DNA of 64,000 bases, from NCBI RefSeq assembly GCF_947499695.1, contig NZ_CANMPQ010000003.1, positions 186,001 to 250,000 of the forward strand, given 5' to 3'. This document shows positions 9,480-18,582 of this stretch, one piece after another (within the stretch, counting starts at the first letter, position 1; each line of letters begins with the position of its first letter). The notes below the pieces were generated by a model that saw only the letters and a list, made by a program, of their open reading frames with translations, ran no database searches and was not told the origin of the DNA. This DNA comes from an uncultured Allomuricauda sp. GTDB lineage: Bacteria; Bacteroidota; Bacteroidia; Flavobacteriales; Flavobacteriaceae. The translations under genes were made by a program, and so were the position numbers.

Positions 9480-12400
9480 TTAATCCAGAAGTTCTTTGTT
9501 AAAATGATAACCCCTATAATCTACCTTATATAAAACACTATAAAAAGCTGGAATAAACAATAAGGTGATAACCGTGCCAAACAATAAACCTACCATAATG
9601 GTCACTGCCATGGGCTCCCACATTTCTCCGCCACCTAAATAGAGTGGTATTAAGCCCAACACTGTTGTAAATGTTGCCAACAGTATTGGTCGAAAACGCT
9701 GTAGACAAGCAGCTATGATGGCATCCTGAGGCTTACGTTTTATTTCATTCTCCTCGATTTCTATACGATCCACTAGTACAATGGCATTGTTAATGACAAT
9801 ACCTGCTAAAGAAATCACACCTAAAAAGGCCATAAACCCAAAGGGAACGTTAAAAATCAATAAGCCCAATACCATTCCTATAATTCCCAATGGAATGGTG
9901 CAAACAATCATAACCATTTTCCTAAAAGAGTTGAATTGAATAATCAATAGCATCACAATAATAAAAGCAGACAAAGGTAAATAACTGGCAACCGCTCCCA
10001 TATTCTCGGCAGTGCTTTCAGCATCTCCACCCAGCTTATAACTATATCCAGAACCCCAGATTGCCACCTGCTCCTCTAGCCAAGGTGTAATTTCAGCTGT
10101 AATTGCCGAGGCATTACCGCCCTCGGTCAATTCGCTTGAAATATTTATTGTTCGCGTGAGATTCAAACGTTTGATACGAGTGTACTGCCATTGTGGAATT
10201 ATGGATGCGACTTGCAATAAGGGAACACTTTTACCTGAACTTTGGGCATAAATGTTCAATGTTTCCAAAGAGGCTAAAGATTGTTGTTTGTTTTGGTCGC
10301 TTAACATTACAATGGGAATGGATTTATCCTCTTCGCGATACTCCCCTGTCGTAAATCCATCCAATACGGTTTGCAAAGAAGTTGCAATATCTTGATTGGT
10401 CACACCTGCAAGCTGTGCCTTATTTTGGTCGATGTCAATAATGAATTTTTTTCCTTTTGGTCCCCAATCATCTTTGATATTCTTGGTGCCAGAAATTCCG
10501 AACAACTTGGTTTTTATAGTTTGGGATATTTGTGCCAATTTATCTGGATCATCACCTGAAACTTTAATTTCAATAGGTGTTCCACCACCACCTGAACCCA
10601 GAAGGCCTACTTTAATATCCGCATTGGGAAAAGTATTGAAACTAAAGGAATCCAGTTTTTTGACCATCTCATTATTTACCAAAAAATTGGAGGTATTTAT
10701 TAAGATATGTGCGTAGTTTGAGTTCGCTTCATCAGGGTTATATCCTAAATCATAGGTAGATGGTCCTTCACCTATATAAGCTGACCAATCAACAATCCCG
10801 TCTGGGTTGTTATCAGAAACTTGGAGTGTACTTTTCATGAACGTTTCAATGGCAGTAACCATTTCTTGTGTGCGTTCAATCTTTGTGCCTTCGGGAAGAT
10901 TCACGTCTGCAGTGATCATATTACGGTCACTGTCAGGAAAGAATACAAAGGCCAACAATCCAAAACCTAAAATCGATAGCACAAAAAGTCCAACAATACC
11001 AAAAAGTACCGTTCGCTTCCAGTTGAGCGCAACTAATATTAAATCTTTGTATTTGGCTTTCAAACCATTTATCAAACGGTCCAAAAAACCCTCTTTTCCT
11101 TCTTCCTTCTTTTTAATCTTCAAAAAGAACACGCAGAATAAGGTAATAATGCTCAAAGCTATAATCCATGAGGAGAGCAACGCTATGGTAATTACCACAA
11201 AAATTGGCCCCATGATATCACCCATAACGGATTCTGCCATATAAAAGGATAAAAAGGCTGCTGATGTTGTCAGTGTCGAAATTAATAAGGGTGTGAAGAG
11301 TTCAGAACAGGAATCTATTGCGGCTTTTTTTACGTCCGCGCCATTTTCCATCTTGACCATAATCGATTCCGCAACCACAATTCCATTGTCCACCATCATT
11401 CCCAAGGCCATAATCAAGGCGGCCAAAGTGATTTGGTTAAGACCAACATCGATCAAGCCCATGATGAAAAGCGTAGTTATGGTCACAATGGGGATTAAAC
11501 TGGCGATAACCAGACCTGTTCGCAGCCCAAGGAAAAAAAGCATGACCGCCAGTACTATACCTATGGATTGTAAAAGGTTTCCAATAAAATCACTAATCTT
11601 TAAGTCGATATAAGAATCTATGGACGCCAACCTGTTCAACTCCAGTCCTACAGGCAGTTTTCCCCTCCAAATATCAAGTACACCATCCAATTCTTCTCCA
11701 AGCTTTATAATGTTTGCGCCAGATTTTAAAGAAACATGAAGTGACAGGGCTTCTTTACCATTGATTCGTACTATTTGTGTCGGTGGGTTAATGTATCCTT
11801 TTCGAACATTGGTAATATCCTTAAGAGGAACGACTTGACCTCCTTCCCCAACAGGGATTAACATTTCTTCAATGTCAGTAACATTATCAAAGTTTCCTGT
11901 TGGTTCGAGAATAATGCGTTCGTCTTCTACATTAATTTGCCCTCCAGAGCTTAAAATATTGGTATTGCTGATCAGTTGCTGCAGACGGCTGGAAGTCAAC
12001 CCATAACTTTTGAGTTTTACATTGTCAAATTCCACAAAAACGCGTTCTTCCTGATCTCCATTTATTTCAACTTTTGCTGCATCTTCAAGTTTGATTAAAT
12101 CATCCCTGATATCATCAGCATATGTTTTCATATCGGCAAATGAATATCCGTCACTTGTTAGGCCCACTGCGATACCAAAAACTTCTCCGATACCATCATC
12201 CTTTAATTGAGGCTGGACCCCACTGGGAAGACCTTCAATACTGTTTAACTTTCTTCGAAGCCTGTCCCAAACGGGTTGCAGATCCTGAGGCTCAACCTGC
12301 ATGACCAGTTCTACTTGAACCACTGAAAGGCCAGTTCTAGAAGTACTTGTGACCTTTTTTAGTTCGGGAAGTTCTTGGGCCACTTTTTCAATTTTATCGG

Positions 12401-12590
12401 TGACCAGTTCTTCAACACGTTCAGGACTTGCACCTGGAAAAGAAGAAACCACTGAAGCGACGCGAATGGTATATGGTGGCATACTATCTCGTGAAAGGCT
12501 TTGATAGCCGACCAACCCCATAAGCAAAACAACTCCTAGAATACTTAATACAACCCTGTTGTTATTGATGGAAAATTTGGTAAGATTCAT
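9480..12590 (-). CDS. RND-family efflux permease (AcrB-like)
   Basis: Inner-membrane proton-driven pump of a tripartite efflux system, working with the adaptor and outer-membrane genes directly upstream. 1036 residues, the normal length, with a first helix at 10-30 and the two large periplasmic loops following TM1 and TM7. The TM4 motif reads MMVDNGIVVAES: the first acidic proton-relay residue (AcrB Asp407) is kept, the second (Asp408) is Asn. The TM10 region (AGIVINNAIVLVDRI) has Asn where AcrB has Lys940. Similar changes are common in other RND subfamilies. The last residues are GYHFNKELLD. Substrate is unknown. Confidence 0.95.
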   Translation of the reverse strand: MNLTKFSINNNRVVLSILGVVLLMGLVGYQSLSRDSMPPYTIRVASVVSSFPGASPERVEELVTDKIEKVAQELPELKKVTSTSRTGLSVVQVELVMQVEPQDLQPVWDRLRRKLNSIEGLPSGVQPQLKDDGIGEVFGIAVGLTSDGYSFADMKTYADDIRDDLIKLEDAAKVEINGDQEERVFVEFDNVKLKSYGLTSSRLQQLISNTNILSSGGQINVEDERIILEPTGNFDNVTDIEEMLIPVGEGGQVVPLKDITNVRKGYINPPTQIVRINGKEALSLHVSLKSGANIIKLGEELDGVLDIWRGKLPVGLELNRLASIDSYIDLKISDFIGNLLQSIGIVLAVMLFFLGLRTGLVIASLIPIVTITTLFIMGLIDVGLNQITLAALIMALGMMVDNGIVVAESIMVKMENGADVKKAAIDSCSELFTPLLISTLTTSAAFLSFYMAESVMGDIMGPIFVVITIALLSSWIIALSIITLFCVFFLKIKKKEEGKEGFLDRLINGLKAKYKDLILVALNWKRTVLFGIVGLFVLSILGFGLLAFVFFPDSDRNMITADVNLPEGTKIERTQEMVTAIETFMKSTLQVSDNNPDGIVDWSAYIGEGPSTYDLGYNPDEANSNYAHILINTSNFLVNNEMVKKLDSFSFNTFPNADIKVGLLGSGGGGTPIEIKVSGDDPDKLAQISQTIKTKLFGISGTKNIKDDWGPKGKKFIIDIDQNKAQLAGVTNQDIATSLQTVLDGFTTGEYREEDKSIPIVMLSDQNKQQSLASLETLNIYAQSSGKSVPLLQVASIIPQWQYTRIKRLNLTRTINISSELTEGGNASAITAEITPWLEEQVAIWGSGYSYKLGGDAESTAENMGAVASYLPLSAFIIVMLLIIQFNSFRKMVMIVCTIPLGIIGMVLGLLIFNVPFGFMAFLGVISLAGIVINNAIVLVDRIEIEENEIKRKPQDAIIAACLQRFRPILLATFTTVLGLIPLYLGGGEMWEPMAVTIMVGLLFGTVITLLFIPAFYSVLYKVDYRGYHFNKELLD

Positions 12591-12611
12591 AATTTGTATC
12601 GTTTAAGGTGG

Positions 12612-13703
12612 CTATTGTAATCTTACTTTTTGACCGTCCAATAAAGTTTGTAATCCCGCGGTAGCTATTTTTTCCCCTCCATCTAGTCCACTACTGATTT
12701 TAAAACCATCGCTGGTTATTTCTCCTACTTCTATCGTTTGTTTTTTGACCACGCCAACCTTATCATCATCCGTCTCAATAATAAACACGTAGTTTCCATT
12801 ACTATCTTCTCCGACTGCTTTTACGGGAACTACCAAGGAATTGTCTGTGGTTGCATCACTTGAACCAAAATCGAATGTGACATTTGCGGCCATACCCGGT
12901 TTAATATCAGCGGAGGGATTTACGATACCTATAGCTGTTATGTAGGTAGAGGAATTCTGATCAATTGCTGGAGAAACTTCAATGACCGTACCTTTGAAAG
13001 AACCTTGTTCGATTGCAGAAAATTCTAAATCCGTTTCCATTCCGACATTTACTCTATTGACCAGGGATTCAGGCAATCCTACCTCAATTTTTAAATCATC
13101 ACCGGCATTTAAAAGTGCAAATTGATGTCCTGAAGACACGCGTTCATCCACCGCTCCATCGGTCCAGGCGATTACCCCATCTTTGGGCGCCCTAATTATG
13201 CCATAACTTACTTGAGTGGCCTGTATGCTTTTGTTTCGCTTTGCTGACTCATATTGATCCAAAGCAGATTGGTAGGAGTTTTTGGCTGCTTCATAATCAC
13301 TTAGCGATTGGCTTCCGCTTTCATACAATGACTTTACACGTTCTAGAGCGGATTTGGCTGTTTTCATTGCCGAATTTGCACTGTTGAGAGCAGACGCGGA
13401 CTGTTCATAAGCTAAATTTGCCTCCACATTGTCCAGCCTTGCAACCACATCTCCTTTCTTTACTTTGGCGCCCTTCCAATGATTCACTTTGGTAATCACA
13501 CCACCACTCCTAAAGCTCAGTCCAATCTCATCACTGGCCTTGGCCGTTCCACTAAAAGAGCGCACTTTGCTGGCATCTGAAGTACTCACCACTTGAAAAC
13601 TAACAGGACGAAGTACTTCTTCCTTCTTTTTCTCTTCTTTTTTACAGGAACTAAATGCCAAAATTGTTGTGATCAGCAACAGGCTATGACGGAAATATTT
13701 CAT
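12612..13703 (-). CDS. RND efflux periplasmic adaptor lipoprotein
   Basis: Membrane-fusion protein that links the RND pump to the outer-membrane channel. The N-terminus is a lipoprotein signal (ILAFSSC, Cys20) followed by a run of lysine and glutamate. Then come a barrel-sandwich half (GVITKVNHWKGAKVKKGDVVARLD), a helical hairpin of about 80 residues, the second sandwich half (YGIIRAPKDGVI) and a beta-barrel domain with a C-terminal membrane-proximal region. It has 363 residues, typical of the family. It lies 21 bases upstream of the pump gene and 19 bases downstream of the TolC-type gene, all in one operon. Confidence 0.94.
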   Translation of the reverse strand: MKYFRHSLLLITTILAFSSCKKEEKKKEEVLRPVSFQVVSTSDASKVRSFSGTAKASDEIGLSFRSGGVITKVNHWKGAKVKKGDVVARLDNVEANLAYEQSASALNSANSAMKTAKSALERVKSLYESGSQSLSDYEAAKNSYQSALDQYESAKRNKSIQATQVSYGIIRAPKDGVIAWTDGAVDERVSSGHQFALLNAGDDLKIEVGLPESLVNRVNVGMETDLEFSAIEQGSFKGTVIEVSPAIDQNSSTYITAIGIVNPSADIKPGMAANVTFDFGSSDATTDNSLVVPVKAVGEDSNGNYVFIIETDDDKVGVVKKQTIEVGEITSDGFKISSGLDGGEKIATAGLQTLLDGQKVRLQ

Positions 13704-13722
13704 GGTCGGTATCTTTTAATTG

Positions 13723-16065
13723 TTAGTTTCTACTTAGGATAAATGCTCTGGCCCTTTGAATAAAGTCTTGGTTATTTTCTTCAGAATTCATCAAAAAGAA
13801 ATATCCAATGGCTCGTTCCAATTGCATGGAGGCCAACAGGTAATTATAGTTTGCGGTTGCGCTTGCCAATTGTGACTGCAAATAATTGGTTTGGGCATCA
13901 ATAAGTTGAATTAAAGGCACTGCCCCTTCGCTATATGCAACCTGTGTCAAATCCAGACTTTCTTTGGCGGCCTCCTCTGCAATCTTTGAAATTTGGATAT
14001 TGGCAATCTCATTGGTCAAATCCAGTACAAGTGCATTGACATTGGTTTCGATATTTAAATCGATATTGCCCTTTTGGATATTTAACTGATCTTCCTGGAT
14101 TTTAGCCGTCTGTCTATTGATATTCTGTTGGTTTTGACGGAAAATAGGAAGCGAGAGATTCAATCCCAAATTGTAGGTGCCATCAGGAGCAACCGGCACT
14201 CCCTGTGCTACTGTAGAGCCCTTCCCAGATTGGGATATTGCCAAATTGTAATTTCCTTGAAGCGCAAGGGTAGGCACAAATCTACCTGATGCATTAAGCC
14301 GATAGGTCCGTTGCACGGCATCTAGGTTGTAGCTAAGGTTCTTCAGTTCAGGAGCGTTCTTTTTGGCTTCCTGAATCAAAAACTCAACAAGATTGGGTCT
14401 CAGCTTTGGATTATCCAAAATTTCTAAAAAATCTTGATAGCGATAATTGGAAAATATACCTTCAGAGATAACCGCATCCTTTATATCGATCTCCATAGTT
14501 ATTGGATTATTCATCAATTGGTTGATCGTATAGTAAGCTTGGCTTAATTGATTTCCAGCCTCTATCAGCGTCTGCATGTTCTGTGCCATTTGACTTCGAA
14601 ACCTCAATACATCGGACTTTCCAGAAGCACCGGCTTCAAAATTTTGCTCTGAAATTTGAAGGTTTTCTTTGGTCACTCCAAGGTTTTGTGCTTGAATTTG
14701 GGCGTTTGTTTTTAAAATCAAAGCATTGAAATATGCCACAGAGCCATTCAAAAGTGCATCTAACTCCGCTGCATTGTACGTTTCTTGTTGTGCTTTCTGC
14801 AAGTTATCTTGAATAGTGATTCCTGCCGCTGCACCTTCGGAATAAATGAGTTGCTGCAGGCCTACCGTTCCAGAAGTCGAAAATTCGGGACTAGCCCCAC
14901 CTGATATTTCAGCAACACGGGGATCGACATATGCTGCCGTCGTCGAAGCAGATACATCTGGCAGAAAATTACTCTTAGCGGTTTTTACATCCTGAGTGCT
15001 CAAATCAATATTTTTCCTTTCTGCCTCAAGCCCTAAGTTGCGACCTATTACACCATTCATGATATCTAATAAGGAATAGGCGTCCTCAGCAATGTAATTA
15101 TTCTCCCCACCCACAATATCAACAGTACCCAACATACTATATCGCAACGGGAACTTTATTTCTTTGGCAGTATTAAAATTTAACGACAACCTGTTTTTGT
15201 ACTCCAATAACATTGGAAGCTCAGAAGGATTGGTTCCGTTTACTATCGATTCCACATCCAAGGCAATACGTCTAAAAAGTTGATCAATAGTTGTTTCCGG
15301 TTGATTGGTGGCAAGGATACCTTTTTCCACATCTCGTTTTCTATTGGCGGAAAAAGAAGGCAATTGATTTTCGTTAATAGTAGAAACCAAATTTCTGAAG
15401 GCTACTTCTGATAAATCAAAGCCTCCAGCTAAATAAACGGCGTCCACATCACCAAGAAGGCCCAACACATTACCATCTTCAGGAAGATTAATTAAGGTGT
15501 AGGCAGCATCTTTGTCCGCAAAATAGGTATCAAAGAGTTCTTTTATGGGCAGCGCTTCAGGAAGATAATCATCTACTAAAATACCTACCTTTTTATATTC
15601 GTAAATGGAGTTAAAGGCATCAAGGTCTTTTGCATAGGAAAGTGGAGCTATGATATAAGCAATATTATTGATCCCAGATGTTTTTTGGTCTTTAGGCAAA
15701 TCGATAAAGTCGCTATTTACGGAACCAAAGACGATTACCGGTTTGGCATAAACTTTTTGTTGATACAACGCTATGTTATTGATAACCCCAAAAGCGAGGA
15801 TGATATCAACGTCGCTGGCTTCCATAGCCAGATAATTTGATCTTGCGGTATCTAAATCGAATCCGTTTTCAATAGGATCTTTGAAAACTACTTTGGCATC
15901 TTGCCCTACAACGGCAGTAATCTCATTTTGAAGTTTTTCAAGCAAAGGAGCATTTTCAACTGAAGTTTCATCAGCCAAAATTCCAATGGTAACAGTTTTG
16001 GTATTTTGAGCAAAAGAAATTGATACTCCCACAAGGAGTAAGACTACTAGCAATCGTTTTTTCAT
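13723..16065 (-). CDS. TolC-type outer-membrane channel fused to an ABC substrate-binding-like domain
   Basis: Outer-membrane component of the RND efflux operon. Residues 1-19 are a signal peptide ending in SFAQ. Residues about 24-310 form a periplasmic-binding-protein-like domain (TVTIGILADE, VDIILAFG, PVIVFGSVN, YKKVGILVDDYLPEA) of the type found in ABC_sub_bind proteins. Residues about 330-780 carry the two TolC-like repeats, with long helices and beta strands (SGTVGLQQLIYSEG; TYNLGLNLSLPIF; YSEGAVPLIQLIDAQ). A plain TolC protein has about 440-480 residues; the extra 300 account for the 780 here. What the binding domain does in efflux is unknown to me. The fusion is continuous with no frameshift. 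Confidence 0.9.
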   Translation of the reverse strand: MKKRLLVVLLLVGVSISFAQNTKTVTIGILADETSVENAPLLEKLQNEITAVVGQDAKVVFKDPIENGFDLDTARSNYLAMEASDVDIILAFGVINNIALYQQKVYAKPVIVFGSVNSDFIDLPKDQKTSGINNIAYIIAPLSYAKDLDAFNSIYEYKKVGILVDDYLPEALPIKELFDTYFADKDAAYTLINLPEDGNVLGLLGDVDAVYLAGGFDLSEVAFRNLVSTINENQLPSFSANRKRDVEKGILATNQPETTIDQLFRRIALDVESIVNGTNPSELPMLLEYKNRLSLNFNTAKEIKFPLRYSMLGTVDIVGGENNYIAEDAYSLLDIMNGVIGRNLGLEAERKNIDLSTQDVKTAKSNFLPDVSASTTAAYVDPRVAEISGGASPEFSTSGTVGLQQLIYSEGAAAGITIQDNLQKAQQETYNAAELDALLNGSVAYFNALILKTNAQIQAQNLGVTKENLQISEQNFEAGASGKSDVLRFRSQMAQNMQTLIEAGNQLSQAYYTINQLMNNPITMEIDIKDAVISEGIFSNYRYQDFLEILDNPKLRPNLVEFLIQEAKKNAPELKNLSYNLDAVQRTYRLNASGRFVPTLALQGNYNLAISQSGKGSTVAQGVPVAPDGTYNLGLNLSLPIFRQNQQNINRQTAKIQEDQLNIQKGNIDLNIETNVNALVLDLTNEIANIQISKIAEEAAKESLDLTQVAYSEGAVPLIQLIDAQTNYLQSQLASATANYNYLLASMQLERAIGYFFLMNSEENNQDFIQRARAFILSRN

Positions 16066-16074
16066 AATTTTAGA

Positions 16075-16485
16075 TTATTTCCAACCTTTTCTTTCAAAAA
16101 CACCTTTCAATAACTTTTCATATGTATTAAGGTAATACGTATATTGTTCATCATCTAAAATGGCTTTTATTTCTTTATGTTGCTTTTGCAATAGGCCATC
16201 AAACTTTGTGCGAATCTCTTCAGGGGTGTAGCCTTTATCTTTTTTTTCCAAACCCTTCATCTTATAGCTGTGATAAAGAATAATATTGTAGTACTCATCC
16301 CTTATTTCATTTGATAACCCCATTGCAGTAGCACGATTGTAGAACCACACTTGCATACTATCTCGTTCTTTAGAGGTGAACAAAGTTGATTTGGGGTTAA
16401 CATTTGCATTATTATCTTTTTGTGCAAAAACACTACTACTTGATAATACAGATATAACCAAATAAAAGGTTAAACAAATTTTCAT
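16075..16485 (-). CDS. Small exported protein of unknown function, first gene of efflux operon
   Basis: I do not recognise this family with confidence. 136 residues with a signal peptide (hydrophobic stretch at 4-19, ending SSVFAQ), then a charged, mostly helical mature protein with many Lys, Glu and Tyr residues. The pattern YTPEEIRTKFDGLL and EIKAILDDEQYTYY resembles the LTxxQ-type helical repeats of periplasmic stress proteins such as Spy/CpxP, but this is weak. It is 9 bases from the following TolC-type gene, so it is probably co-transcribed with the pump and may act as a periplasmic accessory or sensor. Confidence 0.7.
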   Translation of the reverse strand: MKICLTFYLVISVLSSSSVFAQKDNNANVNPKSTLFTSKERDSMQVWFYNRATAMGLSNEIRDEYYNIILYHSYKMKGLEKKDKGYTPEEIRTKFDGLLQKQHKEIKAILDDEQYTYYLNTYEKLLKGVFERKGWK

Positions 16486-16881
16486 GATTGGGTTTTGACC
16501 TAAAATATGAAATTAATTGTTAACATTTTAGTATTAATCCATGAATTCGAAAGTAGTGAATTTAGCATAACAAACTAATAATCAATACTTTATCAAAAAA
16601 AAGAATGGTTCTATCAGAAATGGTAACAAGCTCAACCAATATTCAATACATAAAACAAGCAAATTAAGAAGGTGACGAATTGATTTTGTTTAACTAAAGA
16701 TGTTAAGTGGAGTAGAAATGGATAGTATTATCACTAGATGTTTGGATTGGTGAATTTAACCAAAACTGAAAGTTAGTGCCCACTGACAGGTCAAATGAGT
16801 GCAAATCGATTCAATTGATATTGTTTTCAGGAAATTTTTGAGTCAGTTGTTAAACTTTGTTGTACTAATGTTGTACCTAAA
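16486..16881. other. Intergenic region upstream of the efflux operon
   Basis: About 400 bases between the efflux operon start and the tRNA terminator. It presumably holds the operon promoter, but I find no clear TAnnTTTG box, operator palindrome or hairpin in it. Plus-strand ORFs here run through the tRNA and are spurious. Confidence 0.5.
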
Positions 16882-16910
16882 CAAAAAAAGCCGACTCCTA
16901 AAAGTCGGCT
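16882..16910 (-). terminator. Intrinsic terminator after tRNA-Leu
   Basis: Perfect 8-bp stem AGCCGACT (16889-16896) / AGTCGGCT (16903-16910) with a 6-base loop. On the minus strand it is followed by a run of seven T (16889 to 16883). It lies 13 bases past the tRNA 3' end. Confidence 0.85.
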
Positions 16911-16922
16911 TTTCCTTTGCTG

Positions 16923-17004
16923 TGCGGGCGGAGAGACTCGAACTCTCACACCTCGCGGCACTAGATCCTAAGTCTAGCGTGTCTACCAATTCCACCACGC
17001 CCGC
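16923..17004 (-). tRNA. tRNA-Leu (anticodon UAG)
   Basis: 82-base tRNA on the minus strand. The 7-bp acceptor stem GCGGGCG (17004-16998) pairs with CGCCCGC (16930-16924). The anticodon stem is CTAGA/TCTAG with a 7-base loop CTTAGGA, giving anticodon TAG, leucine codon CUA family. A long variable arm of class II type is present (TGCCGCGAGGTGT region), and the T-loop GTTCGAGTC is normal. The discriminator base is A and CCA is not encoded. Confidence 0.97.
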
Positions 17005-17015
17005 AAAAAGGTCTG

Positions 17016-17023
17016 CAAATATA
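17016..17023 (-). promoter_or_regulatory. Promoter -7 box of tRNA-Leu
   Basis: TATATTTG on the minus strand matches the Bacteroidota -7 consensus TAnnTTTG. It ends 12 bases from the first tRNA base, placing transcription start close to the mature 5' end. A -33 TTG at good spacing is not evident. Confidence 0.55.
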
Positions 17024-17101
17024 AATCAATTTTCCGATTCGTAAACACACTCTATTTAAAAACTTGTTTTTCGTATTTTTAGTGTCTGTTTAAACAAATT
17101 C

Positions 17102-18490
17102 ATGGAACACATAAAAGACTACATTACCTCTAACAAGGACCGGTTTATTTCCGAATTGGTCGAACTTCTAAAAATACCTTCAATAAGTGCCGATACTGCT
17201 TTTTCACAAGATGTTCTTCAAACCGCAAGAGCAGTGGAAAAATCGCTTGTAGAAGCCGGCTGTGAAAACACCGAAATTTGCGAAACCAAAGGATATCCTG
17301 TGGTTTACGGCGATAAAATAATAGATCCAAACCTCCCCACTATCTTAGTTTATGGTCATTACGATGTACAACCACCAGACCCTATGGATTTGTGGGACTC
17401 TCCGCCTTTTGAACCAGTCATAAAAAAAACAGAATTACATCCAGATGGGGCCATATACGCCCGTGGAGCATGTGACGACAAAGGTCAGATGTTTATGCAT
17501 GTAAAAGCAGTTGAGTTTATGATCAAAAACAACCAGCTGCCCTGCAATGTCAAGTTTATGATTGAGGGGGAAGAAGAAGTTGGTAGTGATAGTTTGGCAG
17601 ATTTTCTGGAAGATCATAAAGAAAAACTCTCCAATGATATTATTTTGATTTCCGATACCGGTATGATGGCCAACGACGTTCCATCTATAACGACAGGGCT
17701 GAGGGGATTGAGTTATGTGGAAGTGGAGGTGACCGGACCCAATCGTGATTTACATTCCGGTATTTACGGAGGAGCTGTGCCCAATCCAATCAATGTCTTA
17801 AATAAGATGATTGCCTCACTTCATGATGAAAACAATCATATTACAATTCCTGGTTTTTATGATAAGGTAGAAGAAGTCTCCCCCGAAGAACGAGCCGAAA
17901 TGGCCAAAGCACCTTTTAGTCTCGATGCTTACAAGAGTGCTCTTGACATTGGAGATGTTTATGGCGAAAAAGGATTTACGACTTCCGAGAGGTATTCCAT
18001 TAGACCGACACTGGACGTGAATGGTATATGGGGCGGATATACCGGCGAAGGTGCCAAAACCGTAATAGCTAGTAAGGCCTATGCTAAGATTTCTATGCGA
18101 TTGGTTCCTGACCAAGACCCGGAGGAAATCACAGAACTGTTCACAAAACACTTTGAGTCTATTGCTCCCAAAAGTGTAAAAGTAAAGGTGACCCCACATC
18201 ATGGTGGATTGCCTTACGTTACCAAAACGGATAGTGTAGGATACAAAGCTGCTGCTAGAGCCTACGAAACTACCTTTGGAAAAACCCCTATTCCCGAAAG
18301 GACCGGTGGAAGCATTCCTATTGTTGCTCTTTTTGAACAAGTTTTACAAAGCAAGACTATTTTAATGGGCTTCGGATTGGATAGTGACGCTATCCATTCA
18401 CCCAACGAGCATTTTGGTGTTTGGAACTACCTAAAAGGCATTGAGACTATCCCCTACTTTTATAGGTATTTTACAGAGATGACAAGGTAA
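17102..18490 (+). CDS. M20-family metallo-dipeptidase
   Basis: Di-zinc peptidase of the M20 (CNDP/ArgE-DapE) family, cleaving dipeptides or similar amides in the cytoplasm. No signal peptide. Metal and catalytic motifs: GHYDVQPPDP with His86 and catalytic Asp88, RGACDDKG with bridging Asp125, GEEEVGS with the Glu157/Glu158 pair, ISDTG with Asp185, and the final HSPNEHF histidine near 440. The dimerisation domain interrupts the catalytic domain at about 200-340, with the expected HSG and GGAVPNP. At 462 residues it is of standard length. Single-gene unit, followed by the BlaI-like gene after 92 bases. Confidence 0.93.
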   Translation: MEHIKDYITSNKDRFISELVELLKIPSISADTAFSQDVLQTARAVEKSLVEAGCENTEICETKGYPVVYGDKIIDPNLPTILVYGHYDVQPPDPMDLWDSPPFEPVIKKTELHPDGAIYARGACDDKGQMFMHVKAVEFMIKNNQLPCNVKFMIEGEEEVGSDSLADFLEDHKEKLSNDIILISDTGMMANDVPSITTGLRGLSYVEVEVTGPNRDLHSGIYGGAVPNPINVLNKMIASLHDENNHITIPGFYDKVEEVSPEERAEMAKAPFSLDAYKSALDIGDVYGEKGFTTSERYSIRPTLDVNGIWGGYTGEGAKTVIASKAYAKISMRLVPDQDPEEITELFTKHFESIAPKSVKVKVTPHHGGLPYVTKTDSVGYKAAARAYETTFGKTPIPERTGGSIPIVALFEQVLQSKTILMGFGLDSDAIHSPNEHFGVWNYLKGIETIPYFYRYFTEMTR

Positions 18491-18518
18491 ATCCAGCCGT
18501 TTTACGGACAATTTAGAC

Positions 18519-18580
18519 TCTACATTTGTAGAATTTAAATTTTTATTCTATGTTTGTAGAGTTAATTCTAACTTTATAGA
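18519..18580 (+). promoter_or_regulatory. Three BlaI/MecI-type operators upstream of blaI-like gene
   Basis: Three 14-bp inverted repeats TCTA-N6-TAGA: TCTACATTTGTAGA (18519-18532, stem perfect around a 2-base centre), TCTATGTTTGTAGA (18547-18560) and TCTAACTTTATAGA (18567-18580). They resemble the TACA-N2-TGTA dyads bound by BlaI/MecI repressors. The last ends 2 bases before the ATG of the repressor gene, so autorepression is likely. That they are bound is inference. Confidence 0.75.
18526..18556 (+). promoter_or_regulatory. Promoter of the BlaI/M56 operon
   Basis: TTG at 18526-18528, then 20 bases, then TATGTTTG at 18549-18556, a full match to the Bacteroidota -33/-7 promoter. The -7 box lies inside the second operator and the -33 TTG inside the first, so repressor binding would block both elements. 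A second TAnnTTTG (TACATTTG, 18521-18528) lies inside the first operator. Confidence 0.7.
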
Positions 18581-18582
18581 GC

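Noticed and set aside
10807-11244. 145-codon plus-strand ORF opposite the RND pump gene
   Set aside because: Reverse-frame ORF within a conserved gene, composition of a shadow.
16799-17044. 81-codon plus-strand ORF across the tRNA-Leu region
   Set aside because: It reads antisense through the tRNA and its terminator; the protein has the composition of translated tRNA (RLELSHLAALD) and no family pattern.
18519-18580. Short tandem repeat or CRISPR-like array before the BlaI-like gene
   Set aside because: Units are 14-bp dyads with uneven spacing and overlap a promoter; best read as operators. No CRISPR repeat-spacer pattern was seen anywhere in the window.
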